From Flaviaesturariibacter aridisoli (GTDB lineage: Bacteria > Bacteroidota > Bacteroidia > Chitinophagales > Chitinophagaceae), in the NCBI RefSeq assembly GCF_004343705.1, contig NZ_SKFH01000025.1, positions 1-56,407 of the forward strand: a stretch of 56,407 nt of DNA. Direction: 5' to 3'. The notes under the pieces are model-generated. The model had not been told where the DNA came from and did no database searches. It saw only the letters and a program-made list of their open reading frames with translations. Shown in pieces: positions 23,015 to 31,002 of the stretch. The translations under genes and the position numbers were made by a program. Within the stretch, counting starts at the first letter, position 1, and every line of letters starts with the position of its first letter.

Positions 23015-23650
23015 TTAAAACAGCCCGAACAGCTCCGCATCGATCAGGTTCACGATCTTTCCGAAGTCTTCGGCGCGGTCGCCGAACTTGTTCTCGTCGC
23101 CGTTGATGATCAGCAGGGGGCCTTCCTTATAGCCTTCGATCCACTTGTTGTAGTAGTCGTTGAGGCGCTTCAGGTAGTCGAGGCGGATGTTCTCTTCGTA
23201 GTCGCGGCCGCGCTTCTGGATCTGGCCTACGAGCGTCGGCACGGAGCATTGCAGGTAGATGAGCAGGTCGGGGGGCTGCACCATGCTCTTGAGCGTGGAG
23301 AAGAACGTAAAGTAGTTGTCGTAGTCACGCTTGGTCATCAGGCCCATCTCGTGGAGGTTGGGCGCGAAGATGTGGGCGTCTTCGTAGATCGTCCGGTCCT
23401 GGATCACCGTTTCGCTGCCGCGCTGGATGTCGATCAGCTGGCGCAGGCGGCCGTTGAGGAAGTAGATCTGCAGCGGGAAGCTCCAGCGGGGCATGTCCTC
23501 GTAAAAGTCGTTCAGGTACGGATTGTCGTCCACGTCTTCAAACTGCGGGATCCAGCGGTAGTGCTTGCTGAGCATCTCGGTGAGCGTGGTCTTGCCGGCG
23601 CCGATGTTGCCGGCGACGGCGATATGTTTGGGTTTCTGATTCTTCGGCAT
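23015..23650 (-). CDS. Deoxynucleoside kinase (dGK/dCK-type)
   Basis: This 211-residue cytosolic enzyme phosphorylates a deoxynucleoside to its monophosphate for nucleotide salvage. P-loop GNIGAGKTT is at residues 14-22; the catalytic base and binding motif QDRTIYEDAHIF lies near 85-96 and the LID segment KRGRDYEENIR near 146-156. The family includes dAK, dGK and dCK, and substrate choice cannot be read from the sequence. Upstream, a CCCTTCCCGTGAGGGGGTTG repeat separates it from trpS, so it probably has its own promoter. Confidence 0.9.
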   Translation of the reverse strand: MPKNQKPKHIAVAGNIGAGKTTLTEMLSKHYRWIPQFEDVDDNPYLNDFYEDMPRWSFPLQIYFLNGRLRQLIDIQRGSETVIQDRTIYEDAHIFAPNLHEMGLMTKRDYDNYFTFFSTLKSMVQPPDLLIYLQCSVPTLVGQIQKRGRDYEENIRLDYLKRLNDYYNKWIEGYKEGPLLIINGDENKFGDRAEDFGKIVNLIDAELFGLF

Positions 23651-23743
23651 AAACGGAGAGCGGTGGGATAGGTCCCTTCCCGTGAGGGGGTTGGGCTGGG
23701 TCGGCCCAAATTAGGGCATAGGGTTGAGATCGGGTAAAAAAAA

Positions 23744-24745
23744 TCAGCACAGGTAGTTCAGTCCCATCAGGCGGCGCACCTCGCCGAGCGTGCGCTGCGC
23801 GCTTTCGCGGGCGGCCTCGGCGCCGCGCGCCATCACGCGTTTCAGGTAGTCGGTGTCCTTGCGGATCTCGACGGCCCGGCCGCGGATCGGGGCGATAAAG
23901 GCGACCATATCCTCCGCCAGCTGCTTTTTCATGTCGCCGTAGCGGATGCGCGCGCCGTTGAAGTCGCCGCGGAATTTCTCCACCACTTCCGGAGCGCTCA
24001 CAAGGCTCATGACCTGGAAGATGTTCTGGATGTAGTCGGGCATTTCGGAGTTTGGCTCCGTGGGGCCGGCGTCGGTCTTGGCCTTCATCACTTTTTTGCG
24101 AATGAGCTCGTCGTCGTCGGCGAGGTAGAGCGTGGCGTTCTGGTTCTCGCTCTTGCTCATTTTACCCGCCCCGTCGAGTGACGGAACTTTTACGAGTTCC
24201 GCGCCGAAGTTAAAAGCCTGCGGTTCGGGGAACAGCTCGCCGTAGCGGTGGTTAAAGCGCTGGGCGAAGTTGCGGGTCATCTCCAGGTGCTGTTCCTGGT
24301 CTTTGCCTACGGGCACGTACAAGGCACGGTGAATGAGGATGTCGGCGGCCATCAGCACGGGGTAGGTCAGCAGGCCGGCGTTGACGTTGTCGGGCTGGGC
24401 GCGGACCTTGTCCTTGAAGGTGGTGGTTTTTTCCAGCTCGCCTTTGTAGGCCAGCATGTTCATCAGCAGGTACAGTTCGGCGATCTCCGGAACCTCGCTC
24501 TGGCAGTAAAGCGTCACCTTTTCGGGATCGAGGCCGGCGGCGATGTTCTCGGCCAGCACGTTGAGCACGCTGTGCTCCAGCTCGCGGGTGTCGGGGTGCG
24601 TGGTGAGCGCATGCCAGTCGGCCACGAAGAAATAACAGTTATACTCCTCCTGCATCCGCACATAATTGCGCATGGCACCGAAATAATTGCCCAGGTGCAG
24701 TTGCCCCGTGGAGCGGATGCCGCTGACGACGATTTGCTTGCTCAT
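23744..24745 (-). CDS. trpS: Tryptophan--tRNA ligase
   Basis: This 333-residue class I aminoacyl-tRNA synthetase charges tRNA(Trp). The HIGH-equivalent motif appears as QLHLGNYFGA (residues 15-24) and the KMSKS loop as GAGKMSKSE near 198. Start MSKQIVVSGIRSTGQLHLGN is typical and length is normal. A variant -7 box lies at 24764-24771 on the minus strand. It is divergent from the YD-repeat gene. Confidence 0.97.
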   Translation of the reverse strand: MSKQIVVSGIRSTGQLHLGNYFGAMRNYVRMQEEYNCYFFVADWHALTTHPDTRELEHSVLNVLAENIAAGLDPEKVTLYCQSEVPEIAELYLLMNMLAYKGELEKTTTFKDKVRAQPDNVNAGLLTYPVLMAADILIHRALYVPVGKDQEQHLEMTRNFAQRFNHRYGELFPEPQAFNFGAELVKVPSLDGAGKMSKSENQNATLYLADDDELIRKKVMKAKTDAGPTEPNSEMPDYIQNIFQVMSLVSAPEVVEKFRGDFNGARIRYGDMKKQLAEDMVAFIAPIRGRAVEIRKDTDYLKRVMARGAEAARESAQRTLGEVRRLMGLNYLC

Positions 24746-24763
24746 TAAACCTCGATTGGAGCG

Positions 24764-24771
24764 CGAAAATA
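24764..24771 (-). promoter_or_regulatory. Variant -7 box of trpS
   Basis: TATTTTCG on the minus strand differs from TAnnTTTG by one base and lies 18 nt before the trpS ATG. A single arm of AAGTTTCCAGTTTCCGGTTT-type words (24777-24802) lies just upstream of it. Confidence 0.35.
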
Positions 24772-24836
24772 GTTTGAAGTTTCCAGTTTCCGGTTTCCAG
24801 TTGGCCAGGGCCGCACCCCCGCTGCGCCCAAAAGCC

Positions 24837-24844
24837 TACTTTAG
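24837..24844 (+). promoter_or_regulatory. Variant -7 box, near-leaderless
   Basis: TACTTTAG is one base off TAnnTTTG and ends 4 nt before the ATG of the YD-repeat gene. Confidence 0.35.
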
Positions 24845-24848
24845 CACG

Positions 24849-26465
24849 ATGACCCGTTTCCCGGGCCTTTGCGCCCTGATCGTGCTTGCCACATGGCCCT
24901 GCGTTGCCCCGGCGCAATCGCCCGTGGAGGCGGCCATCTTCCACCAGCTTCCCGAAGCGGCCCTCCTCGAGCTCCGGGTGCCGGCGCGCAGCCTGCAGGC
25001 GATCGCCTACCGCGCCCTCTACAGCGACCCGCCGCCTTCGGCCACCGACAGCAGCGTGCGCAGCTTTTACCCAAGCGGTCACCTGGAAGCGGAACGGCGC
25101 TACCTCAAAGGCGATGGCCGCCTGCTGGACGAACGCGTGTACCGCGACAACGACCGGGACGAACTCCTCCGGACGCGGGTCTCGGGCCAGCCCAATTTCT
25201 CGTACGATTTCCAGTACGACAGCACGGGCCTATCGGTCGTCACCTGGACCGAGAACGGCCGCCCGATGAAACGCAGTTTTCAACGCCAGCGCGACGGGTC
25301 CGGGCGCACCATCGACGAAAGCAGGGCGCTGAACGGAAGCGAGGAGTACCACTACCGCTTTACCTGGGATGCCGAAGGGCGCAAGACCAGCGAGGTCCAC
25401 CTGGACGTCAACGGCACCGTCACCGACACCTACCAGTACCGCTACGACCGGGCGGGCCGCCTCGTGCAGGAGCTGCGCCTCAACAGCCGCAATGAATCCG
25501 AATACACGGCCACGCATCAATGGAACGGCGCCGGCCTCCTCACCCGCACCGACCATGGCCGCGGCGGCTACCTGGATCGGTATACGTTGTTTCGCTATGA
25601 CAACACCGGCCGAAAGACCGAAGAGGCCACTTTTTACGCCAACGGCCGTGCCAGCGACCACCGTTTTTTCACCTACGACAGCAGCGGCACTGTGCGCAAA
25701 AGCTGGACGAGCGAGCTCGCCTCCGACGACTGGCTGCGGTTTGACCAGGAGGGTCATTGCCTCGAACGCCGGAACGACCTGTTGCACGCCGAATCGCGCT
25801 ACGCGCAGGGACTTTTGGTGGCCGACAGCCAGTTTATGCAGGAACGGCTGGTCATCGCCTACGCGTACCAATACGACGGGCAGGGGCGCGTTCAGATGCG
25901 CACCGGCTCCGACGGCGATACGGTTCGCTATACCTATGGCAACTGCGGGCCCGAACGCGCCACCCGCAGCGTTCCGGGAAATGGCCCTTACCGGCGCGCC
26001 TACCAGGTAGATACGGTCTTTCACTACGACAAGCAATGCCGCCTGGTAAAGATCGAGCAGCCGGTGTACGAAGACCGCAGCGGCTGGGACCTGCCGGCAC
26101 CGCCGCCACCCACGGAATTGTCGGTCCGCTATGCCTACGACCGGCGCGGGCGCCTGCTGCGTGCCTGGCACACGCGCAACAACGACACGACGGCGCAGGT
26201 GATCGACTGGAGCTACAGCCCCGACGGCAGCCGCGAAGTACGGGTGCGGGCAGCAGGCAGCGGCGCTCCCCTCCTGCGCTGCCGCTACGGGGCCGACGGC
26301 CTGCTCGTTTACTTTTGCCAGGACGCTACGGCCCGGCCCGTAGAACACTTCTACACCTACACGTTCGACGAGCGCGGCAATTGGATCCGCCGCGATGAGG
26401 CCATCACGGGGCGCTACGGCTGGACCGAGCACGCCCTGTCGCTGCGCCTGGTCAACTATGAGTGA
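24849..26465 (+). CDS. Secreted YD-repeat (RHS-like) protein
   Basis: This 538-residue protein has a signal peptide (LCALIVLATWPCVAPAQ). From about residue 115 to the end it consists of degenerate YD/RHS-type repeats: units such as YRYDRAGRLVQEL, FRYDNTGRKTEEA, YQYDGQGRVQMR, YAYDRRGRLLRAW and YTFDERGNWIRRD. Such repeats form a beta shell or strip in surface proteins and toxins. It has no visible C-terminal toxin, no T9SS sorting domain and no RHS core motif, and ends just after the last repeat. The ABC ATPase starts 21 bp downstream. Role unknown; a surface or periplasmic binding role is possible. Confidence 0.82.
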   Translation: MTRFPGLCALIVLATWPCVAPAQSPVEAAIFHQLPEAALLELRVPARSLQAIAYRALYSDPPPSATDSSVRSFYPSGHLEAERRYLKGDGRLLDERVYRDNDRDELLRTRVSGQPNFSYDFQYDSTGLSVVTWTENGRPMKRSFQRQRDGSGRTIDESRALNGSEEYHYRFTWDAEGRKTSEVHLDVNGTVTDTYQYRYDRAGRLVQELRLNSRNESEYTATHQWNGAGLLTRTDHGRGGYLDRYTLFRYDNTGRKTEEATFYANGRASDHRFFTYDSSGTVRKSWTSELASDDWLRFDQEGHCLERRNDLLHAESRYAQGLLVADSQFMQERLVIAYAYQYDGQGRVQMRTGSDGDTVRYTYGNCGPERATRSVPGNGPYRRAYQVDTVFHYDKQCRLVKIEQPVYEDRSGWDLPAPPPPTELSVRYAYDRRGRLLRAWHTRNNDTTAQVIDWSYSPDGSREVRVRAAGSGAPLLRCRYGADGLLVYFCQDATARPVEHFYTYTFDERGNWIRRDEAITGRYGWTEHALSLRLVNYE

Positions 26466-26486
26466 GGGTTCAACTATATTTGAGCT

Positions 26487-27191
26487 ATGCAAGGCATCAT
26501 CCACCTCGAAGGCATCCGCAAGAATTACTTCCTGGGCAAGCAGGTCATCGAAGTGCTCAAGGGCATTTCGCTCAACATCTTCCGCAACGAGTACGTGGCG
26601 CTGATGGGCCCTTCGGGCTCCGGGAAAAGCACGCTGATGAACATTCTCGGCTGCCTCGATACGCCCACCGGCGGCCGCTATGTGCTCAACGACAAAGACG
26701 TGAGCCGCATGACCGACAACGAGCTGGCCGGCGTGCGCAACAAGGAGATCGGCTTTGTATTCCAGCAGTTCAACCTTCTCCCCCGCCTCACCGCCGCCGA
26801 AAACGTGGCCCTTCCGCTCGTGTATGCCGGCATCGGTAAAAAAGACCGGATGGAAAAAGCCCTGCACGTGCTCGACATGGTCGGGCTTGCCGACCGCAGC
26901 CACCACAAGCCCAATGAAATGAGCGGTGGCCAGAACCAGCGCGTGGCCATCGCCCGCGCCCTCGTCAACGATCCTTCGATGATTCTCGCCGACGAGCCGA
27001 CGGGCAACCTCGATACAAAGACCTCTCACGAGATCATGGAGATCTTCGGCAAGATTCATACATCCGGCAATACCGTGGTGCTCGTCACCCACGAGGAAGA
27101 CATCGCCAACCACGCCCTCCGCATCATCCGCCTCCGCGATGGCGTGCTGGAAAGCGACCGGCGCAACCAGACCGCGCACAAAGCAGTGTAG
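26487..27191 (+). CDS. ABC transporter ATP-binding protein (MacB/LolD class)
   Basis: This 234-residue ATPase has Walker [10 protein letters not shown] (residues 42-50), Q-loop FVFQQFN, signature [15 protein letters not shown], Walker [12 protein letters not shown] and the H-loop VTHEED. It belongs to the class that powers MacB- or LolC/E-type mechanotransmission permeases. No permease lies beside it in this window, so its partner is encoded elsewhere. It follows the YD-repeat gene by 21 bp, which suggests cotranscription but not a proven functional link. A weak hairpin and word repeats follow. Confidence 0.93.
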   Translation: MQGIIHLEGIRKNYFLGKQVIEVLKGISLNIFRNEYVALMGPSGSGKSTLMNILGCLDTPTGGRYVLNDKDVSRMTDNELAGVRNKEIGFVFQQFNLLPRLTAAENVALPLVYAGIGKKDRMEKALHVLDMVGLADRSHHKPNEMSGGQNQRVAIARALVNDPSMILADEPTGNLDTKTSHEIMEIFGKIHTSGNTVVLVTHEEDIANHALRIIRLRDGVLESDRRNQTAHKAV

Positions 27192-27350
27192 TGGATTGGT
27201 CTATTGGTGTACCGGTAAATTGGTAAAAGACTCCGCTGTGCGGAGTTAACTTTATTCCGCGAACTTTACGTCGCTCGAACAGTTAGGTGAGGTACGAACA
27301 GAGTTCACGCTTACCAATTAACCAATAGACTAATAAACTAATCAACGCTC
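27190..27350. repeat. TTGGTCTATTGG word repeat pair with hairpin
   Basis: Left words TTGGTCTATTGGTGTACCGG (27197-27216) face right words TTACCAATTAACCAATAGAC (27312-27331) and TAATAAACTAATCAACG. A hairpin ACTCCGC TGT GCGGAGT (27231-27247) lies next to the left arm and is a probable terminator for the ABC gene. The same words occur at 16658-16764. Confidence 0.7.
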
Positions 27351-27356
27351 CCTCCC

Positions 27357-27917
27357 ATGGCACTGAAGATATACACCAAGACCGGCGACAAAGGCACTAC
27401 GGCGCTCATCGGCGGCACGCGCGTACCGAAAAGCCATCTCCGCATTGAAAGCTACGGTACCGTAGACGAACTGAACTCCTGGATCGGCGTGTCGATGGAC
27501 CACCTGTCCGACGCCCATTCGGTGATGACGCTGCGCGAGATCCAGGACCGGCTCTTTACCCTGGGCTCCGCGCTGGCCTGCGATCCCGAAAAAGAGCCGA
27601 AGCTGAAGATCCCCGACCTGCACCAGGGCGATGTGGAGCTGCTCGAAAAAGAGATCGACCGGATGAATGAAGCCCTCGAGCCGATGCGCTCCTTTATCCT
27701 TCCGGGCGGTGCGCCGGCCGTTTCCTTTCTCCACGTGGCACGCTGCGTGTGCCGCCGCGCCGAGCGCCTTTGCGTGGCGCTGCAGGAGGTGGACGCCGAC
27801 CTCGAAACGCTGATCCTGCAATACCTCAACCGCCTCAGCGACTACCTCTTTGTGCTGGCCCGCTACGCGGCGCACCTGTTGGGCGTGGAGGAGATCAAGT
27901 GGAAACCCAGGGTGTAG
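27357..27917 (+). CDS. Cob(I)alamin adenosyltransferase, PduO type
   Basis: This 186-residue enzyme transfers the adenosyl group of ATP to cob(I)alamin, making coenzyme B12. The PduO-type signature is clear: IYTKTGDKGTTALIGG at the N-terminus (ATP loop), YGTVDELNSWIG, RCVCRRAERLCVAL near residue 125 and LNRLSDYLFVLARY near 157. It acts in the cytosol as a trimer in known members. No other B12 gene and no recognisable cobalamin riboswitch lies nearby. It converges with the LolD-like gene. Confidence 0.95.
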   Translation: MALKIYTKTGDKGTTALIGGTRVPKSHLRIESYGTVDELNSWIGVSMDHLSDAHSVMTLREIQDRLFTLGSALACDPEKEPKLKIPDLHQGDVELLEKEIDRMNEALEPMRSFILPGGAPAVSFLHVARCVCRRAERLCVALQEVDADLETLILQYLNRLSDYLFVLARYAAHLLGVEEIKWKPRV

Positions 27918-27965
27918 TGCATTGATCAATTAACCGGTTAACCGGCTGATTCATTAACTGATTAC
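27918..27965. repeat. Single word-repeat arm between convergent genes
   Basis: ATTGATCAATTAACCGGTTA and GCTGATTCATTAACTGATTA are related words. The right end supplies the last codons (Ile-Ser) and stop of the LolD-like gene. No hairpin terminator is present. Confidence 0.5.
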
Positions 27966-28613
27966 TTTCCCATCTTTCATAGATACCACACGGTCGCTCA
28001 GCTGGGCGAGTTCTTCGTTGTGGGTCACGATGAGAAAGGTCTGGCCGAGTTCGGCGCGGAGGCGGAAGAAAAGATCGTGGAGTTCTTTGGCGTTGGCGGA
28101 ATCGAGGTTGCCCGTGGGTTCGTCGGCGAACACGATGTCGGGGCGGTTGATGAGGGCGCGGGCCACAGCCACACGCTGGGCCTCGCCGCCGGAAAGCGTC
28201 CCGGGCTTGTGATCGAGGCGGTGACCGAGGCCAAGCAGCTGGAGCAGGCGCTCCGCTTCCGGGCGCACGGAGCTGCGGCTGCGGCCGGCGATCCAGGCGG
28301 GTATCGACACGTTTTCGAGGGCAGTGAATTCGGGCAGCAGGTGGTGAAACTGGAATACGAAGCCGATACGGCGGTTGCGTACCTCGGCCAGCTTCCGGCC
28401 TGCCAGCTTCGTCAGCGTGCTGCCGCCGAGTGTCAGTTGCCCGCTGTCGGCCCGGTCGAGGGTGCCGAGAATGTGGAGCAGCGTGCTTTTGCCGGAGCCC
28501 GAAGGACCCACAATAGATACGATCTCGCCTTTGTCCAGCGACAGGTCAACGCCCTTGAGCACTTCAAGCTGCCCGAAGCGCTTGTGAATACCGGTTGCCG
28601 TTAATAAAGCCAT
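27954..28613 (-). CDS. lolD: LolD-like ABC transporter ATP-binding protein
   Basis: This 219-residue ATPase has Walker [10 protein letters not shown] (about residues 36-44), the LolD-typical Q-loop region FQFHHLLPEFTALENV, signature LSGGEAQRVAVARAL and Walker [13 protein letters not shown]. LolD powers release of lipoproteins from the inner membrane toward the outer membrane with the LolC/E permease, which is not present here. Its last residues come from an intergenic word repeat. A consensus -7 box sits 5 nt before the ATG, so the transcript may be leaderless. Symbol by resemblance. Confidence 0.88.
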   Translation of the reverse strand: MALLTATGIHKRFGQLEVLKGVDLSLDKGEIVSIVGPSGSGKSTLLHILGTLDRADSGQLTLGGSTLTKLAGRKLAEVRNRRIGFVFQFHHLLPEFTALENVSIPAWIAGRSRSSVRPEAERLLQLLGLGHRLDHKPGTLSGGEAQRVAVARALINRPDIVFADEPTGNLDSANAKELHDLFFRLRAELGQTFLIVTHNEELAQLSDRVVSMKDGKVIS

Positions 28614-28618
28614 CGGCG

Positions 28619-28626
28619 CAAATATA
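28619..28626 (-). promoter_or_regulatory. -7 promoter box, near-leaderless
   Basis: TATATTTG on the minus strand matches the consensus exactly and is 5 nt from the ATG of the LolD-like gene. Confidence 0.55.
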
Positions 28627-28720
28627 GTTTGTGGTGGGTAGTTTGTGGTTAGTAGTTAGGGGAACCAAGGGCCGGCGTGCGCAGCCAACCACAACCAACA
28701 AACCGCAAACTACAAACGGC
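28627..28720. repeat. GTTTGTGG word repeat pair
   Basis: Left words AGTTTGTGGTGGGTAGTTTG (from 28626) face inverted words AACCACAACCAACAAACCGC and AAACTACAAAC (28686-28717). Here the pair lies between divergent promoters rather than between stop codons. Confidence 0.6.
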
Positions 28721-28736
28721 CCTCCCCGAAGCCTGA

Positions 28737-28767
28737 TTTGAAAAATTGCGTTTTCCCCCTACTTTTG
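28737..28767 (+). promoter_or_regulatory. Complete Bacteroidota-type promoter
   Basis: TTTG at 28737-28740, a 19-bp spacer and TACTTTTG at 28760-28767 fit the -33/-7 consensus. The leader to the ATG at 28869 would be about 95 nt. Confidence 0.7.
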
Positions 28768-28868
28768 CCGAAATTTCCGGGCCGCCCCGGACGTTCAACC
28801 CGTTGATTGGCATAGAAATTAGTCCGGGTTAAACGGAACTATTTAGCTACCGATAAAACACGATAATC

Positions 28869-29090
28869 ATGTTCTGGACACTGGAATTAGCCTCTTACCT
28901 GGAAGACGCACCCTGGCCGGCTACTAAAGACGAGCTGATCGACTACTCTATCCGCTCGGGCGCACCCATTGAAGTGGTGGAGAACCTGCAGGAGCTCGAA
29001 GACGAGGGCGAAGTGTACGAAAGCATCGAAGATATCTGGCCCGACTACCCGTCGCAGGAAGATTTCCTCTTCAACGAGGACGAGTATTGA
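28869..29090 (+). CDS. Small acidic conserved protein (DUF2795-like)
   Basis: This 73-residue, strongly acidic cytosolic protein starts MFWTLELASYLEDAPWPATK, then a helical region with LIDYSIRSGAPIEVVENLQEL, and ends in an acidic tail (DFLFNEDEY). This pattern is highly conserved across Bacteroidota and resembles the DUF2795 fold. Function is unknown. It has the clearest full promoter of the window and its own terminator, which suggests strong independent expression. Confidence 0.85.
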   Translation: MFWTLELASYLEDAPWPATKDELIDYSIRSGAPIEVVENLQELEDEGEVYESIEDIWPDYPSQEDFLFNEDEY

Positions 29091-29106
29091 GCCGCACTGA
29101 ACCGTG

Positions 29107-29140
29107 CAAAAAAGCTGCCCCCGACGGGCAGCTTTTTTTT
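29107..29140 (+). terminator. Terminator of the DUF2795-like gene
   Basis: AAAAAAGCTGCCC pairs with GGGCAGCTTTTTT around a short loop. The end of its T-run also begins a TACCTTGC box (29140-29147) for the next gene. Confidence 0.9.
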
Positions 29141-29167
29141 ACCTTGCCCTTCGCTAAATCCCCCTGC

Positions 29168-29950
29168 ATGAACCGCATCTTCCCGCTTCTCCCGGCCCTC
29201 CTCGCCGCCGGCACCTTACAGGCCCAATCGTACCACTACGACCGCAATACCGGCGAAGTGACCGTGGGCGGCAAGACGGTGTTCTACCTCGCCCGCACCA
29301 ACGGCACCCTGGGCTATGCCGTGCGCAATGCTGCCGGGCAGGACCTGATCCGCGTGTCGAATGGCGAAATGGACAAAGAAGGCCGCGGTGATGTGGCCGG
29401 CTACAAATTCACCTTTGCCGCTTCGGGCAACTATTGCTCCTTCCTGCCTTCGTCCGTTGGCTTCAACACCCAGAAGTCGATCATCAACACGGTATTACGC
29501 CACAGCCTTGTGGCCGCCGACACGGTTACGGCCAGCAGCGAGCGCGCCTTTGTGCTCAGCAACCGCGGACACTACGAGCGCCCCGCACCGCCGCAGACGG
29601 TCATAAATACGAACAGCACGGCGCCCGCCGTACCAACAACACCGACTGTTGTTGCTACCCCAACGTCAGCCGCTGGCAATGCCACTTCGGACAGCGTCTG
29701 GCTCAATGGCGAAAAAGCCTATGCCGGTAACCGGTTGATCGGAAACTTCCGGCGCGAGACAGACATTCATGGCCTTTATGTGATCTATGGCCCCGACGAT
29801 CTCTTCGTAGCTAAAGCCGGCTGTTACCCGGGCTGCACCGAATGGAACATCGAAACAAAAGACGAGAAAACGTTCCGGCTTCGTAATTACCCGGACAGGA
29901 GCCTGGAACGCGTCTTTGAATTCCTGCTAAAATTCAATTATTTGAAATAA
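29168..29950 (+). CDS. Secreted hypothetical protein
   Basis: This 260-residue protein has a signal peptide (FPLLPALLAAGTLQAQ). The N-terminal mature half is beta-rich (YHYDRNTGEVTVGGKTVFYL); residues about 140-175 are a Thr/Pro/Ala-rich linker; the C-terminal part has two Cys in AGCYPGC. I do not recognise a named family. It has its own weak promoter box overlapping the upstream terminator and its own strong terminator downstream. Confidence 0.7.
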   Translation: MNRIFPLLPALLAAGTLQAQSYHYDRNTGEVTVGGKTVFYLARTNGTLGYAVRNAAGQDLIRVSNGEMDKEGRGDVAGYKFTFAASGNYCSFLPSSVGFNTQKSIINTVLRHSLVAADTVTASSERAFVLSNRGHYERPAPPQTVINTNSTAPAVPTTPTVVATPTSAAGNATSDSVWLNGEKAYAGNRLIGNFRRETDIHGLYVIYGPDDLFVAKAGCYPGCTEWNIETKDEKTFRLRNYPDRSLERVFEFLLKFNYLK

Positions 29951-29961
29951 CCTCCTAAAAA

Positions 29962-29991
29962 GCAAATCCCCGCCAGCTGGCGGGGATTTGC
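29962..29991. terminator. Strong bidirectional terminator
   Basis: GCAAATCCCCGCCA pairs with TGGCGGGGATTTGC, a 14-bp stem. A word arm CTCATTACGGATCATTCG (29997-30014) follows and merges into the fabI stop codon. Confidence 0.9.
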
Positions 29992-30013
29992 AATACTCAT
30001 TACGGATCATTCG

Positions 30014-30838
30014 TTACTCATTTTCCTTCGGCATCATCGTATCGATAATCGCCTGGCTCACCCCCGTGAAGGAGAAGCCGCCATCATGAAACAGGTTCTG
30101 CATCGTGATGTAGCGCGCCAGGTCGGAGAAGAGGAAGGAGCAGTAGTTGGCGCAATCTTCGGCCGAAGCGTTACCCAGCGGGCTCATCTTGTCGGCGTAG
30201 TCCACGAAGGCGTCGAAGCCTTTCACACCCGATCCAGCCGTGGTGCGGGTGGGCGATTGCGATACGGTGTTCACACGCACCTTGTTGCGCACGCCGTAGT
30301 GATAGCCGAAGGAGCGGGCGATGCTTTCGAGCAGCGCCTTGGCGTCGGCCATTTCGTTATAGTCGGGGAACACGCGCTGCGCGGCGATGTAGCTCAGGGC
30401 CACCACCGAACCCCATTCATTGAGGGCGTCGAGGTCCCAGGCGGTGCGCAGCACGCGGTGCAGGCTCGTGGCCGAAATGTCGAGGGTCTTCTGGTGCCAC
30501 TCGTAGTTCATTTCCGTGTAGTGCTTGCCCTTGCGCACGTTGATGCCCATGCCGATGGAGTGCAGCACAAAATCGACCTTGCCGCCGAAGTGCGCCATCG
30601 ACTCTTCGAAAAGCTTCTTCAGATCGTCCATGTTGGTCACGTCGGCACCGATAACGGGCGCGCCGATCATTTCCGAAAGCTTGTTGATCTCTCCCATGCG
30701 GAGCGCGACGGGAGCGTTAGAGAGCACGATCTGCGCGCCCTGGGCGTGGCAGGCGAGGGCGGTCTTCCAGGCGATCGATTTTTCATCGAGTGCGCCGAAG
30801 ATGATGCCTTTCTTTCCCGCCAGTAGGTTATTGGCCAT
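30014..30838 (-). CDS. fabI: Enoyl-[acyl-carrier-protein] reductase (NADH)
   Basis: This 274-residue short-chain dehydrogenase catalyses the last reduction of each fatty-acid elongation cycle. The FabI-specific start GKKGIIFGALDEKSIAW, the catalytic Tyr-x6-Lys in YNEMADAK (about residues 158-165), and the C-terminal LFHDGGFSFTG are all present. Length is normal. A consensus -7 box lies upstream. The stop codon and preceding Asn-Glu lie in an intergenic word arm. Confidence 0.96.
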   Translation of the reverse strand: MANNLLAGKKGIIFGALDEKSIAWKTALACHAQGAQIVLSNAPVALRMGEINKLSEMIGAPVIGADVTNMDDLKKLFEESMAHFGGKVDFVLHSIGMGINVRKGKHYTEMNYEWHQKTLDISATSLHRVLRTAWDLDALNEWGSVVALSYIAAQRVFPDYNEMADAKALLESIARSFGYHYGVRNKVRVNTVSQSPTRTTAGSGVKGFDAFVDYADKMSPLGNASAEDCANYCSFLFSDLARYITMQNLFHDGGFSFTGVSQAIIDTMMPKENE

Positions 30839-30869
30839 AAGTAGATTTTTTAAACCGATGCTCGGTGCA

Positions 30870-30877
30870 CAAATATA
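30870..30877 (-). promoter_or_regulatory. -7 promoter box of fabI
   Basis: TATATTTG on the minus strand matches TAnnTTTG, with 31 nt to the ATG at 30838. Confidence 0.6.
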
Positions 30878-30879
30878 AT

Positions 30880-31002
30880 GTGCTAGTCTGCTAATGTGCT
30901 AGTCTGCCGATACATATTCTCCGCTAACAATGCGAACGCACGGCCAATGGCGGGACATTCGTTTATCAGCAGACGGGCAGATTAAATCATCAGCAGATCA
31001 GT
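30880..31002. repeat. Word repeat pair between fabI and recN
   Basis: Left words GTGCTAGTCTGCTAATGTGC (30881-30900) face ATCAGCAGACGGGCAGATTA (from about 30965) and ATCAGCAGATCAG words. The right arm overlaps the recN stop codon. Confidence 0.55.

Noticed and set aside
27190-27356. A cobalamin riboswitch before the adenosyltransferase gene
   Set aside because: No B12-box-like conserved core is visible; the region is made of word repeats and a small hairpin.
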